Origin: SHVO01 sp050246995
GTDB taxonomy: Bacteria; Pseudomonadota; Alphaproteobacteria; Rhodospirillales; Rhodospirillaceae
Direction of reading: 5' to 3'
DNA length: 64,000 nucleotides
NCBI GenBank assembly: GCA_050246995.1
Contig: JBFWVA010000014.1
Location: 25,887 to 89,886 of the forward strand
Positions within the stretch are counted from its first letter, which is position 1, and every line of letters starts with the position of its first letter. The position numbers and the translations under genes were made by a program. Of the stretch, positions 14,977-23,700 are shown one piece after another. The notes beneath the pieces were generated by a model. The model worked only from the letters and a program-made list of their open reading frames with translations, ran no database searches and was not told the DNA's origin.

Positions 14977-16346
14977 AGAGACTGGTCATCGTCTCCAACC
15001 GCGTGCCTCCGGTGAAGGGACGCGGCAAGGAGGCGGCGGGCGGTCTCGCGGCAGGACTATCGAGCGCGCTCCGAGCCTTCGGTGGTTTGTGGTTCGGCTG
15101 GAGCGGGGAGGTCAAGGACGCGCAAGACACAGAGGTCTCGACGCTCAAGCAGGACAACTACACGCTCGCGACCATCCATCTCAGCAAGGAAAACCACGAG
15201 GAATACTACAACGGGTTCGCCAACCGCGCGCTTTGGCCGCTGTGTCATTACCGCCCCAACCTGGTGGCTTACGACCGCAGCTTCAGCGTGGGCTATTACC
15301 GCGTGAACAGCTTGTTCGCCGAGGCGATTATCCCGCTGCTCGAGCCGGCCGACACGATCTGGGTGCAGGATTACCACCTGATTCCCCTGGGCGCGGAGCT
15401 GCAGCGCCTGGGTGCCCGGCAGAAGATGGGATTTTTCCTGCATATTCCCTGGCCCGCCTCCGAGCTCGTCATCACCCTGCCCGAACACCGCGCGCTTGTC
15501 CGGGCGCTGTTTTCCTATGACGTCGTCGGATTTCAGACCGACCGCGACGTGCAATCGTTCCTCGATTACGTGATCCGCGAAGGCGACGGCGTGCTGGAGC
15601 CCGACGGACGCGTCACCTGCTTCGGCCGCACCATTCACGTGAAAGCGTTCCCCATCGGCATCGACGCCAAAAGCATCGCGACGATGGCCGTGCAGCCGGA
15701 AGCAAAAACCCACGCCGCGCGGCTGATCGAAAGCCTGGCCGGGCGAAAGCTGATCATTGGCGTCGATCGCCTGGATTATTCGAAGGGTATCGACCGGCGC
15801 TTCTCCGCCTACGCCAAGCTGCTCGAGAAATATCCCGAACATAAGGCAAAGGTCTCATTCCTGCAGATCGCCCCGCCGTCAAGGATGGAGGTGTCGGCGT
15901 ACCGCGCCATGCGCCGGGAGCTGGAGCGGCTCCTGGGCCGCATCAACGGAGAGTTCGCCGACTATGACTGGGTGCCGCTGCGCTATGTGAACAAGACCTA
16001 CAATCACACGGCGCTGGCCGGCCTTTACCGCACGGCGCGTATCGCTTTTGTCACGCCCCTGCGCGACGGAATGAATCTCGTGGCCAAGGAGTATATCGCG
16101 GCGCAAGACCCGGAGGATCCCGGGGTTCTTGTGCTCTCGCGTTTCGCCGGCGCCGCGCGCCAGATGCGCGAGGCGCTGATCGTCAACCCCTTCGACGAGC
16201 AAAGTATGGTTGACGCGCTGCATCGGGGGCTCAAAATGCCGCTCGATGAACGCAAGTCGCGCTGGCAGGCCCTGATGGCGAACGTCATGGAATACGATAT
16301 CGAGCGCTGGCGGGATTCGTTTCTCAACACCCTCGCCGGCAGCTGA
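14973..16346 (+). CDS. otsA: Trehalose-6-phosphate synthase
   Basis: This is a 457-aa GT20 glycosyltransferase that joins UDP-glucose (or another NDP-glucose) and glucose 6-phosphate. It shows I-V-S-N-R-V near the start, A-A-G-G-L, W-V-Q-D-Y-H-L-I-P-L, H-I-P-W-P-A-S-E, G-V-D-R-L-D-Y-S-K-G-I and D-G-M-N-L-V-A-K-E-Y, so all substrate-binding motifs are present. The frame is open 84 bases further upstream, but ATG 14973 overlaps the GH15 stop as ATGA and fits the family N-terminus. Confidence 0.95.
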   Translation: MKRLVIVSNRVPPVKGRGKEAAGGLAAGLSSALRAFGGLWFGWSGEVKDAQDTEVSTLKQDNYTLATIHLSKENHEEYYNGFANRALWPLCHYRPNLVAYDRSFSVGYYRVNSLFAEAIIPLLEPADTIWVQDYHLIPLGAELQRLGARQKMGFFLHIPWPASELVITLPEHRALVRALFSYDVVGFQTDRDVQSFLDYVIREGDGVLEPDGRVTCFGRTIHVKAFPIGIDAKSIATMAVQPEAKTHAARLIESLAGRKLIIGVDRLDYSKGIDRRFSAYAKLLEKYPEHKAKVSFLQIAPPSRMEVSAYRAMRRELERLLGRINGEFADYDWVPLRYVNKTYNHTALAGLYRTARIAFVTPLRDGMNLVAKEYIAAQDPEDPGVLVLSRFAGAARQMREALIVNPFDEQSMVDALHRGLKMPLDERKSRWQALMANVMEYDIERWRDSFLNTLAGS

Positions 16347-16348
16347 GA

Positions 16349-17260
16349 ATGGTCGACCTGCTCGCCGATATCGGCGGCACCAATGCGCGGGTCGCGTTTC
16401 ACGACAACGGCGCTTGGCCGCGCGTTCTTCTGCGCAAGGCCGCGGATTTTCCTTCGCTCGAAGCGATGCTGCTCGATGTGATGGCCGAAGCGGGTGTCAC
16501 CCCCACGCACGGCGCGATCGCTCTGCCGGGGCCGGTGACGGGGGATGCGGTCGTGCTCACCAATCTTCCCTGGCGGGTCGAGCGCGGCGCACTCGCCGCC
16601 AGGCTTGGTCTTGGCTCGCTCAGCCTCCTGAACGACCTGGAGGCGGCCGCCTGGTCGCTGCCGTTTCTCAAAAGTGGCGATATCGCACAGTGGCGCGCGG
16701 GGAAAGCGGCGCCCGCCGCCCGGATCGTCGTAGCGCCCGGCACCGGTCTTGGCGTGGGAGCGCTGGCGCCGCACGGCGGCGGCTGGACGGCCGTGCCCAG
16801 CGAAGGCGGACACGCCTTCGCGATCATGCCGACGACGACCCCGGAACCCCTCCGCGCTTTATGGCGCGAGCGGCCTTCCTGGGAAGACCTGCTCTCGGGT
16901 CCGGGCCTTCTGCGGATCTTTCGCGCTTTGGGCGGGACGGCGGAGACTCCGGCCGCGGTGACGGCAGCGGCGGAGAACAACGACGCGCGCGCTGCGGCGG
17001 CAACCGGATTCTTTTCCAAACTGCTGGGCATCTGCGCAGGTGAGATGGCGATCGTGTTCGGCGCCAAGGGCGGATGCTATGTCGCCGGAGGCGTGGTCCC
17101 GGCCCTTGGCAGGCACTTCGATGTCGCGCGATTCATTTCGGGGTTCAACGACAAAGGGCCCTACACATCCTATGTCGACACCATTCCCCTGGGGTTGATC
17201 ATCCATCCTTATCCGGCCCTGGTGGGCCTTGCGGGCCTGCTATCGTCCCGGTGCGCGTGA
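16349..17260 (+). CDS. glk: Glucokinase
   Basis: This is a 303-aa ROK/Glk-type hexokinase that phosphorylates glucose with ATP. It shows A-D-I-G-G-T-N-A-R-V (phosphate 1), L-L-N-D-L-E-A-A-A (the catalytic Asp region), A-P-G-T-G-L-G-V-G-A (phosphate 2) and S-E-G-G-H-A (sugar-binding Glu/His). It begins two bases after the otsA stop, so it is in the same operon and can recycle glucose released by the GH15 enzyme. Its 3' end overlaps the convergent DUF971 gene by 62 bases. Confidence 0.93.
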   Translation: MVDLLADIGGTNARVAFHDNGAWPRVLLRKAADFPSLEAMLLDVMAEAGVTPTHGAIALPGPVTGDAVVLTNLPWRVERGALAARLGLGSLSLLNDLEAAAWSLPFLKSGDIAQWRAGKAAPAARIVVAPGTGLGVGALAPHGGGWTAVPSEGGHAFAIMPTTTPEPLRALWRERPSWEDLLSGPGLLRIFRALGGTAETPAAVTAAAENNDARAAAATGFFSKLLGICAGEMAIVFGAKGGCYVAGGVVPALGRHFDVARFISGFNDKGPYTSYVDTIPLGLIIHPYPALVGLAGLLSSRCA

Positions 17261-17612
17261 GGCCCTTCGCCGCGAGGGACGCGAGATAGGCGGGCCATCT
17301 TTCCTGCTGCTCGCGGCCGAGCTCGTGCAGATAACGCCAGGAGTAGATTCCGGTGTCGTGCCTATCGTCGAACGCGAGGCGCACCGCGTAGTTCCCCACC
17401 GGCTCGATCTTGCGGATGCCGACGTTTTGCTTGCCGGCGACGATCTGCTTTTGCGAGGGATTATGGCCCTGCACTTCGGCTGAAGGACTTTCGACGCGCA
17501 GATACTCCGCAGAAAGATCGTAGGTGACGCCGCCTTCGAACCGTACACGCAGAATCTTTGCGCGCGGATCGTAATCGAGCGCCTCCGGCCAAACGCCCTC
17601 GTCTTGATTCAT
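17199..17612 (-). CDS. DUF971 (gamma-butyrobetaine hydroxylase-like N-terminal domain) protein
   Basis: This is a 137-aa single-domain protein. The core L-R-V-R-F-E-G-G-V-T-Y-D-L-S-A-E-Y-L-R-V-E-S-P-S-A-E-V-Q-G-H, then I-V-A-G-K, V-G-I-R-K-I-E-P-V-G-N-Y-A-V, H-D-T-G-I-Y-S-W-R-Y-L, is characteristic of DUF971. This small fold often accompanies iron-sulfur or metal-related genes; its biochemical role is not well defined. ATG 17612 gives the usual length. A Gly/Pro-rich tail of about 20 residues extends into the 3' end of glk on the other strand, which is unusual. It is probably the last gene of the minus-strand group that starts at 19441. Confidence 0.88.
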   Translation of the reverse strand: MNQDEGVWPEALDYDPRAKILRVRFEGGVTYDLSAEYLRVESPSAEVQGHNPSQKQIVAGKQNVGIRKIEPVGNYAVRLAFDDRHDTGIYSWRYLHELGREQQERWPAYLASLAAKGLTRTGTIAGPQGPPGPDKDG

Positions 17613-17670
17613 TTTCGGTTGCGCATGGCCTTGTCCGAAAAGCGGCAACCCCTTTTCGGGACCATGCGCC

Positions 17671-17853
17671 TCATTCCTCAATCCGCCGCGCTTCGTCCGG
17701 GAGCATGATGGGGATGCCGTCGCGAATGGGATAGGCCAGGCCGGCCTTGCGGCTGATGAGCTCGCCGGCCGCGCGGTCGTATTCCAGCGGTCCCTTGGTG
17801 AGCGGACACACCAGAATCTCAAGGAGCTTCGGATCGATGTCGGCGGTCGTCAC
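17671..17853 (-). CDS. Trm112/UPF0434-family small protein
   Basis: This is a 60-aa protein of the UPF0434/Trm112p family: L-L-E-I-L-V-C-P-L-T-K-G-P-L-E-Y, then L-I-S-R-K-A-G-L-A-Y-P-I-R-D-G-I-P-I-M-L. Only one of the zinc-ribbon cysteines remains, as in many bacterial members. Trm112 proteins act as partners of methyltransferases or in lipid A/nucleotide pathways; no partner is adjacent here. I prefer GTG 17853, which has AGGA upstream and gives the family length; ATG 17898 would add 15 residues and overlap the previous gene. Confidence 0.85.
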   Translation of the reverse strand: MTTADIDPKLLEILVCPLTKGPLEYDRAAGELISRKAGLAYPIRDGIPIMLPDEARRIEE

Positions 17854-17863
17854 GGGAATGGTC

Positions 17864-18529
17864 CTATTGCTTGAGCGTATCGACACCGCCGGCTTCAAAG
17901 GCGGCGATCTGGAGAAGGGCGAGCAGCGTATCGTAGCGCGCTTTCAAGGTCTTCGCCTCGAGCAACGCCTGCTTTTCGCGCGGATCGAACGGGCACACCA
18001 TGCACAAGGAGGTCACCAGCGTCGAATCCGAGAGCCCTTTGAGGACATCAAGGCTGATCTTCATGGCGTTGGCCTCGAGATAGGGCTTGAGGCGGGCGAA
18101 GAGTAGCTCGCGGGCGACTTCAAAATTCGCCGGCACGTCGAGGTCTGCCTTGAACTCGTCGTAAGAGGCTCTGACCCGCCGGTATCCCTTTCGGCCTTCG
18201 ATCTCGCGCACCACCGAAAAACGGCACAGGCCTTTCAACAGGATAAGCAGGCGGCCGTCCTCGGTTTCTTCGAAGGACGCGATGCGGCCCGCGCACCCGA
18301 CCGAGTAGACCGCGGGCTCCGCCGCGTCCTTGTCGCCTTTGTCGTAATCGGGCTGCACCATGCCGATGATGCGGCCCGCGCCCAGCGCATCAAGCGTCAT
18401 GTTGAGATAACGCGGCTCGAAGATGTTCAGCGGTAGCCGGCCCCATGGCAGCAGCAGCGCGCCGCTCAATGGAAAGATGGGAAGCTCTTCCGGCAGATCC
18501 TCGTAGCGCGTTTGGATCGGACTGCGCAT
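17864..18529 (-). CDS. Lon N-terminal (substrate-binding PUA-like) domain protein
   Basis: This is a 221-aa protein consisting only of the LON substrate-binding domain: L-P-I-F-P-L-S-G-A-L-L-L-P-W-G-R-L-P-L near residue 16, then N-I-F-E-P-R-Y. There is no AAA or protease domain, so it is not a Lon protease. Such stand-alone proteins are common in Alphaproteobacteria next to the thioredoxin-TPR gene, as here, with three bases between the genes. It probably binds unfolded or specific substrates, by analogy with the Lon domain. It ends ten bases before the GTG of the Trm112-like gene. Confidence 0.92.
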   Translation of the reverse strand: MRSPIQTRYEDLPEELPIFPLSGALLLPWGRLPLNIFEPRYLNMTLDALGAGRIIGMVQPDYDKGDKDAAEPAVYSVGCAGRIASFEETEDGRLLILLKGLCRFSVVREIEGRKGYRRVRASYDEFKADLDVPANFEVARELLFARLKPYLEANAMKISLDVLKGLSDSTLVTSLCMVCPFDPREKQALLEAKTLKARYDTLLALLQIAAFEAGGVDTLKQ

Positions 18530-18532
18530 CGC

Positions 18533-19441
18533 TTACGAGAATAGGATCGACGAGAGCTTGCGTCGTCCCTGCACGACCAGAGGGTCGGCCGGTCCGAGAG
18601 CCTCGAAAAATTTCACAAGCTGCTTGCGGGCGGCCTCCTCGTTCCATTTGCGGTCCTTGCGGACCATCTCGAGCAGATCGTCCATCGCTTGCTCGCGCGC
18701 GCCGGCGCCATAGCGCGCGACGGCAAGATCGAGCCGCGCTTGCATGTCCTTAGGATCGGCGGCGACCTTGCCTTCGAGCGCCGCAAGATCGGCCCCGCCG
18801 CCGACCTGTTCTGTCTGCGCCTTCAGGTCGAGGGCCGCCTGCACGCCGGCGATATCGGCGTGGTTCTTCATCTGCTCGGGCAGTTCGGCAAGAACTTGCT
18901 TGGCGAGCTCGTCCTGACCTGTGGCGAGATAAGCCTTGAGCGCGCCGGCGAGCGCCTTGATGTGGGAAGGATCCTGCGCGAGCACTTCCTTATAGATAGC
19001 AAGGGCGCTTTCGTGGTCGCCCTCGGCGGCGAAGGCGTCGGCCTCGGCCATGGCTTCGTCGAGCGGCGAGCCGCCGCCGGTGAGGCGTTCGATGAATTGT
19101 TTCAGCTGGCTTTCGGGCAGCGCGCCCATGAAAGCATCGACCGGCCGGCCGCCCTTGAAGGCATAGACGGCGGGAATCGACTGCACCCGGAACTGCATCG
19201 CCAGCTCCTGGTTGTCATCCACATTGATTTTGGCGAGCTTCACCTTGCCGGCGTATTGTTTCACCAATTTTTCGAGCGCGGGGGTGAGTTGCTTGCATGG
19301 CCCGCACCACGGCGCCCAGAAGTCGACGATCACCGGGACCTTATTGGAAGCCTCGATCACGTCTTCCATGAACCGCGCTGTATCGGTGTCGATAATCAGG
19401 TCTTTGGGTACGGCGGCGCCGTCGGTCTGTCCGATAAGCAT
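18533..19441 (-). CDS. Thioredoxin-TPR co-chaperone, CnoX/YbbN type
   Basis: This is a 302-aa protein. A thioredoxin domain (about residues 12-115) carries W-A-P-W-C-G-P-C and the cis-Pro segment S-I-P-A-V. It is followed by TPR-like helices to the C-terminus. The fusion matches YbbN/CnoX, which protects proteins during oxidative or chlorine stress and hands them to GroEL or DnaK. E. coli CnoX lacks the CxxC pair, while this one keeps it, so it should be redox-active. It is the first gene of the minus-strand group 19441 to 17199. Confidence 0.92.
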   Translation of the reverse strand: MLIGQTDGAAVPKDLIIDTDTARFMEDVIEASNKVPVIVDFWAPWCGPCKQLTPALEKLVKQYAGKVKLAKINVDDNQELAMQFRVQSIPAVYAFKGGRPVDAFMGALPESQLKQFIERLTGGGSPLDEAMAEADAFAAEGDHESALAIYKEVLAQDPSHIKALAGALKAYLATGQDELAKQVLAELPEQMKNHADIAGVQAALDLKAQTEQVGGGADLAALEGKVAADPKDMQARLDLAVARYGAGAREQAMDDLLEMVRKDRKWNEEAARKQLVKFFEALGPADPLVVQGRRKLSSILFS

Positions 19442-19693
19442 GAATCCTGGTTCCTGTCTCCGCAGGGGCGCGAGCCCTGGCAGCTTAAGCCCGCGCTCGG
19501 CCGGGGGCCAATGCGCCTGCTGGGGGTTAGATGTGGCGCGCCGGCCGGGTTGGCAAGGGTTTTTTCAACGCTGACAGGCGCTTGGCAGGCAAAAAGAAAG
19601 CAGCCGGGCTGCGTTCAAAGCCTTGCAATGGGCTTCTAAATGGCTATAGTCCCGCCCTCTCCTGAGGGGGCGGCGAGCTGCCCCCAGCCGTGA

Positions 19694-19768
<75 letters not shown>

Positions 19769-19812
19769 TTTTCGCAGATGTTTCCGGATCGGGCTCCGCA
19801 CAGGAGTCAGAA

Positions 19813-20586
19813 ATGCCGTCGATCCTTTCCCGGTCTGATCGCGACGCGGTTGCCACGCTGACCATGGAGCGGCCGCAGGCGCGCAACGCGCTGTCGCTGG
19901 AGCTGATGAATGCACTGATCGGCGCCCTCGACGCCATCTCGAAAGATCGATCGGTGAAGGCGGTGATACTGCGCGGCGCGGGGCCGGCTTTCTGCGCGGG
20001 ACACGATCTCAAGGAAATGCGCGCCAATCCGGGCCGCGCATTCATGCAGCAGACGTTCGAGACCTGTTCGCGCCTGATGTTGGCGATCACGAGGCTGCGT
20101 CAGCCGGTGATCGCGGAAGTGCATGGCATCGCCACCGCGGCCGGATGCCAGCTTGTGGCCACGTGCGACCTCGCCCTGTGTGCCGACGACGCGCGCTTCG
20201 CGACGCCGGGCGTGAACATCGGTCTTTTCTGCTCGACGCCCATGGTCGCCCTGATCCGCGCCGTGCCGCGCAAGGCGGCGATGAAAATGCTGCTGACGGG
20301 AGACATGATCGACGCCGCTGAAGCGGTGCGGATCGGCCTTGTGAACGGCGCGGTACCGTCAGCGAACCTTCACGAAGCCGCGACCGCCCTTGCTGCTCAG
20401 ATCGCCGCCAAGTCCGGCCCAGTGCTTGCCATCGGCAAGGAGGCCTTCAGCCGCCAGATCGATATGACTCTCGCGGAGGCCTATACATATGCGGGGTCCG
20501 TCATGACCGAAAACATGATGTTGCGTGACGCCGCCGAGGGGATCGACGCTTTCCTGGAAAAGCGCAAACCGACCTGGTGCGACTAA
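19813..20586 (+). CDS. Enoyl-CoA hydratase/isomerase family protein
   Basis: This is a 257-aa crotonase-fold protein. It has A-R-N-A-L-S near residue 20, the oxyanion segment G-P-A-F-C-A-G-H-D-L-K-E-M and H-G-I-A-T-A-A-G-C-Q-L. The family hydrates or rearranges acyl-CoA esters; the pattern is close to ECHDC3-like members and the exact substrate is unknown. One of the two usual catalytic glutamates is not obvious at the second position, so the reaction may differ. The start ATG 19813 has CAGGAGTC upstream; the frame runs back into the tRNA, which is not coding. Confidence 0.88.
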   Translation: MPSILSRSDRDAVATLTMERPQARNALSLELMNALIGALDAISKDRSVKAVILRGAGPAFCAGHDLKEMRANPGRAFMQQTFETCSRLMLAITRLRQPVIAEVHGIATAAGCQLVATCDLALCADDARFATPGVNIGLFCSTPMVALIRAVPRKAAMKMLLTGDMIDAAEAVRIGLVNGAVPSANLHEAATALAAQIAAKSGPVLAIGKEAFSRQIDMTLAEAYTYAGSVMTENMMLRDAAEGIDAFLEKRKPTWCD

Positions 20587-20707
20587 AGCGTGTAGTAAGT
20601 GGTGCGTTGAAGCCTAAATATGCTAGCCTTCTCAACGGCTTTGGCGTGCGAGAGGGCACCCAGCAAGGAGTTGTCCCACGCACCCTATGACTCGGGGGAG
20701 GACAGCC

Positions 20708-23700
20708 ATGGACATGCGTGCGCCGAAGGCGGACAGCGAGATCGACAAGGTCATCTCGGCGGTGGTCCAGCTGGCACCGCGCAAAGGCGCGAAGTCGGCC
20801 GACAAAAGCGACTTCGTCCGCTTCATCGAGCAGTTTTACCGCGGCACTCCTCCCGAGGAGCTGAACGCGCGCACGCCGCAATCGCTGTACGACACGGCCG
20901 CAATGGCATGGGACTTTTTCAACAGCCGTACCGCCGGCAAAGAAAAGATCAGCCTTATGGAGGGCGAAGGAGATCGGTCGGTCGTACTGATCGCCAATGA
21001 CGACATGCCGTTTCTGGTGGACTCGGTCAGCGCCGAACTCGATCGCATGGAACATGCGGCGCACCTTCTGATCCATCCCATCCTCGCGGTGAAACGTGAC
21101 GCGAGCGGGCGCCTGCAAAGCCTGGGCGACACCGAGACGGATACCACAGGCCCCTTCGAGTCCTTGATGTACATCGAAATCCCGAAAGTGGATTTCGACA
21201 TGGCCGAGCGCCTGAGGGACAATTTGCATTCCGTGCTCGGCGACGTGCGCCTGGCGGTCGCCGATTGGCAGGCCATGCGCCGCGAAACCGCGCATTTCGC
21301 CGCCGATTTCGACTCCGCGCGCCCCGGGGTCTCCGGCGACCAGGCCGAGGAGGTGTCCGACTTCCTGCGGTGGCTGCACGACGATCATTTCACTTTCCTC
21401 GGGTATCGCCGCTTTGCCTTCGAAGGAAAGGGCAAGATACGCACGCTCAAGATCGAGCATGCGCACAGCCTCGGCCTGCTGAAGAAAAACCAACGCATGA
21501 TCTTCGAGGGCATCGCCGACGGCGCGTCCCTGCCGCCGCAGTTTGCCGACTTCGTCGATTCGCCGAGCCCGCTGTTCGTCGTCAAAGCGAACCAACGCTC
21601 GACCGTTCACCGGCGCGTTCATTTCGACGTCGTCGCGGTAAAGATCTTCGACGGAAAAGGCGCCGTCGCGGGCATGCATATGTTCGTCGGCCTGTTCACG
21701 GCCGACGTCTACACCAACAGCCCGAACTTCGTGCCGGTTCTGCGGCGCAAGATCGATCGCATCCGCGACCGCATGGGCTTCCGCAAACATGGCCACGACG
21801 GCAAGGCGCTCCAGAACATCATGGAGAACCTGCCGCGCGACGAACTGTTCGAAAGCTCGGACGACTATCTGCTTTCGACGGCGCTGGGCATCCTGCACCT
21901 GCAGCAGCGCCCGAAGCCGGCGGTGTTCATGCGCCTCGACCGGTTCGAGCGCTTTGCTTCCATTCTGGTGTTCGTGCCGCGCGACCGGTTCGACACCGCG
22001 CTGCGCGTTGCCATCAGCGACATCCTGGTGCGCGAACTCGATGGGCGGCTGTCATCGTTCTATACGCAAGTCACCGACAGTCCCCTCGCCCGGATCCACT
22101 ACATCATCGCCACCAAGCCCGGCCGTGTCCCGAAGGTAGACGCCGAGGAACTGGAGGCGCGCATCACCGCGGCGGCGCGCGCCTGGAGCGACGATCTTCG
22201 CGCGGCGTTGATAAAGGCCAAGGGCGAGACCGAGGGGAGCAAACTCGGCGAGCAGTTCGCCCACGCCTTCCCGGCGAGCTACCGCGAGAGATTCAGCGCC
22301 GCCCTCGCGGTGCAGGACATTCAACGGATCTGTTCGTGCGTCGAAGACAAGAAGGTCAAGATCCACGTGTACCAGCCGCCGGGCGCGACGGGCGGCACGG
22401 TGCATATCAAGATCTATAACCTCTCCATGCCCGTCCCGCTGTCGGACGTGATGCCGGTGCTGGAGAACATGGGCTTCAAGGTGATCGGCGAAGAGCCGTT
22501 TCACATTACGCCGCGCGGCGCCCGCGGTACCGGCGGCGTCTGGTTGCACGACTTCGACATGACGATCGCCACGAAGGCGCCCTTCGATCTCGCCGCCGTG
22601 CGCGAGGAGATCGAAGAAGCCTTCTGCCGCGTCTGGGCGGGCGAAATGGAGAGCGATGGCTTCAATAAGCTCGTCGCCCTGTCGGACCTTGCATGGCGCG
22701 AAGTGACGATCTTACGGGCCTATGCGAAGTATTTACGCCAAGCCGCTTTCCCCTTCAGCCAGTCGTATATCGAGAACGCGTTTGCGGCGCATCCGAAGCT
22801 GGGCCGCCTCCTGTGCGACCTTTTCCTCATGACCTTCGACCCGGCCCTGCACGCGGGGGCGAAAGCAAAGGCGACGGCGAAGAAAATAGAAGATGTCCGC
22901 GGTGAGATCAGCGCCGCGCTCGACAGCATTACCAACGCCGACGAAGACCGCATCCTGCGGCGTTACCTCAACCTCATCGACTGCACGCTGCGAACCAATT
23001 TCTTTCAGCCGTTCCCCGACGGCGCGCCCAAGTGGTACCTCTCGATGAAGCTCGACAGCCAGCGCGTCGAAGAACTTCCGCTGCCGCGCATGAACGTGGA
23101 AGTATTCGTCTACGCCCCGCGGGTCGAAGCGATCCACCTGCGCGGCGGCAAGGTCGCGCGCGGCGGCATCCGCTGGTCCGATCGCCGCGAGGATTTCCGC
23201 TCGGAAATCCTGGGCCTCGTCAAAGCCCAGATGGTGAAGAACGCAGTGATCGTGCCGACCGGCTCGAAAGGCGGGTTCGTCGTGAAGCATCCTCCCGCCA
23301 CCGGCGGGCGCGAGGCCCTGCTTGCCGAAGGCATCGAGTGCTACAAGACCTTGCAGCGCGGGCTTCTCGACATCACCGACAACGTGGTGAACGACAAGAT
23401 CGTTCATCCCGACAAGGTCGTTCGACGCGATGCCGACGATCCCTATTTGGTGGTCGCCGCCGACAAAGGCACAGCGACCTTCTCCGACATCGCCAACGGC
23501 GTGTCGGCCGAGTACGGCTTCTGGCTGGGCGACGCCTATGCCTCCGGCGGCAGCGCCGGTTACGACCATAAGGCCATGGGCATCACGGCCCGTGGCGCCT
23601 GGGAGTGCGTAAAGCGTCACTTCCGTGAAATCGGGGTCGACACCCAGACGCAGGATTTCACGTGCGTCGGCGTCGGCGATATGTCGGGCGATGTGTTCGG

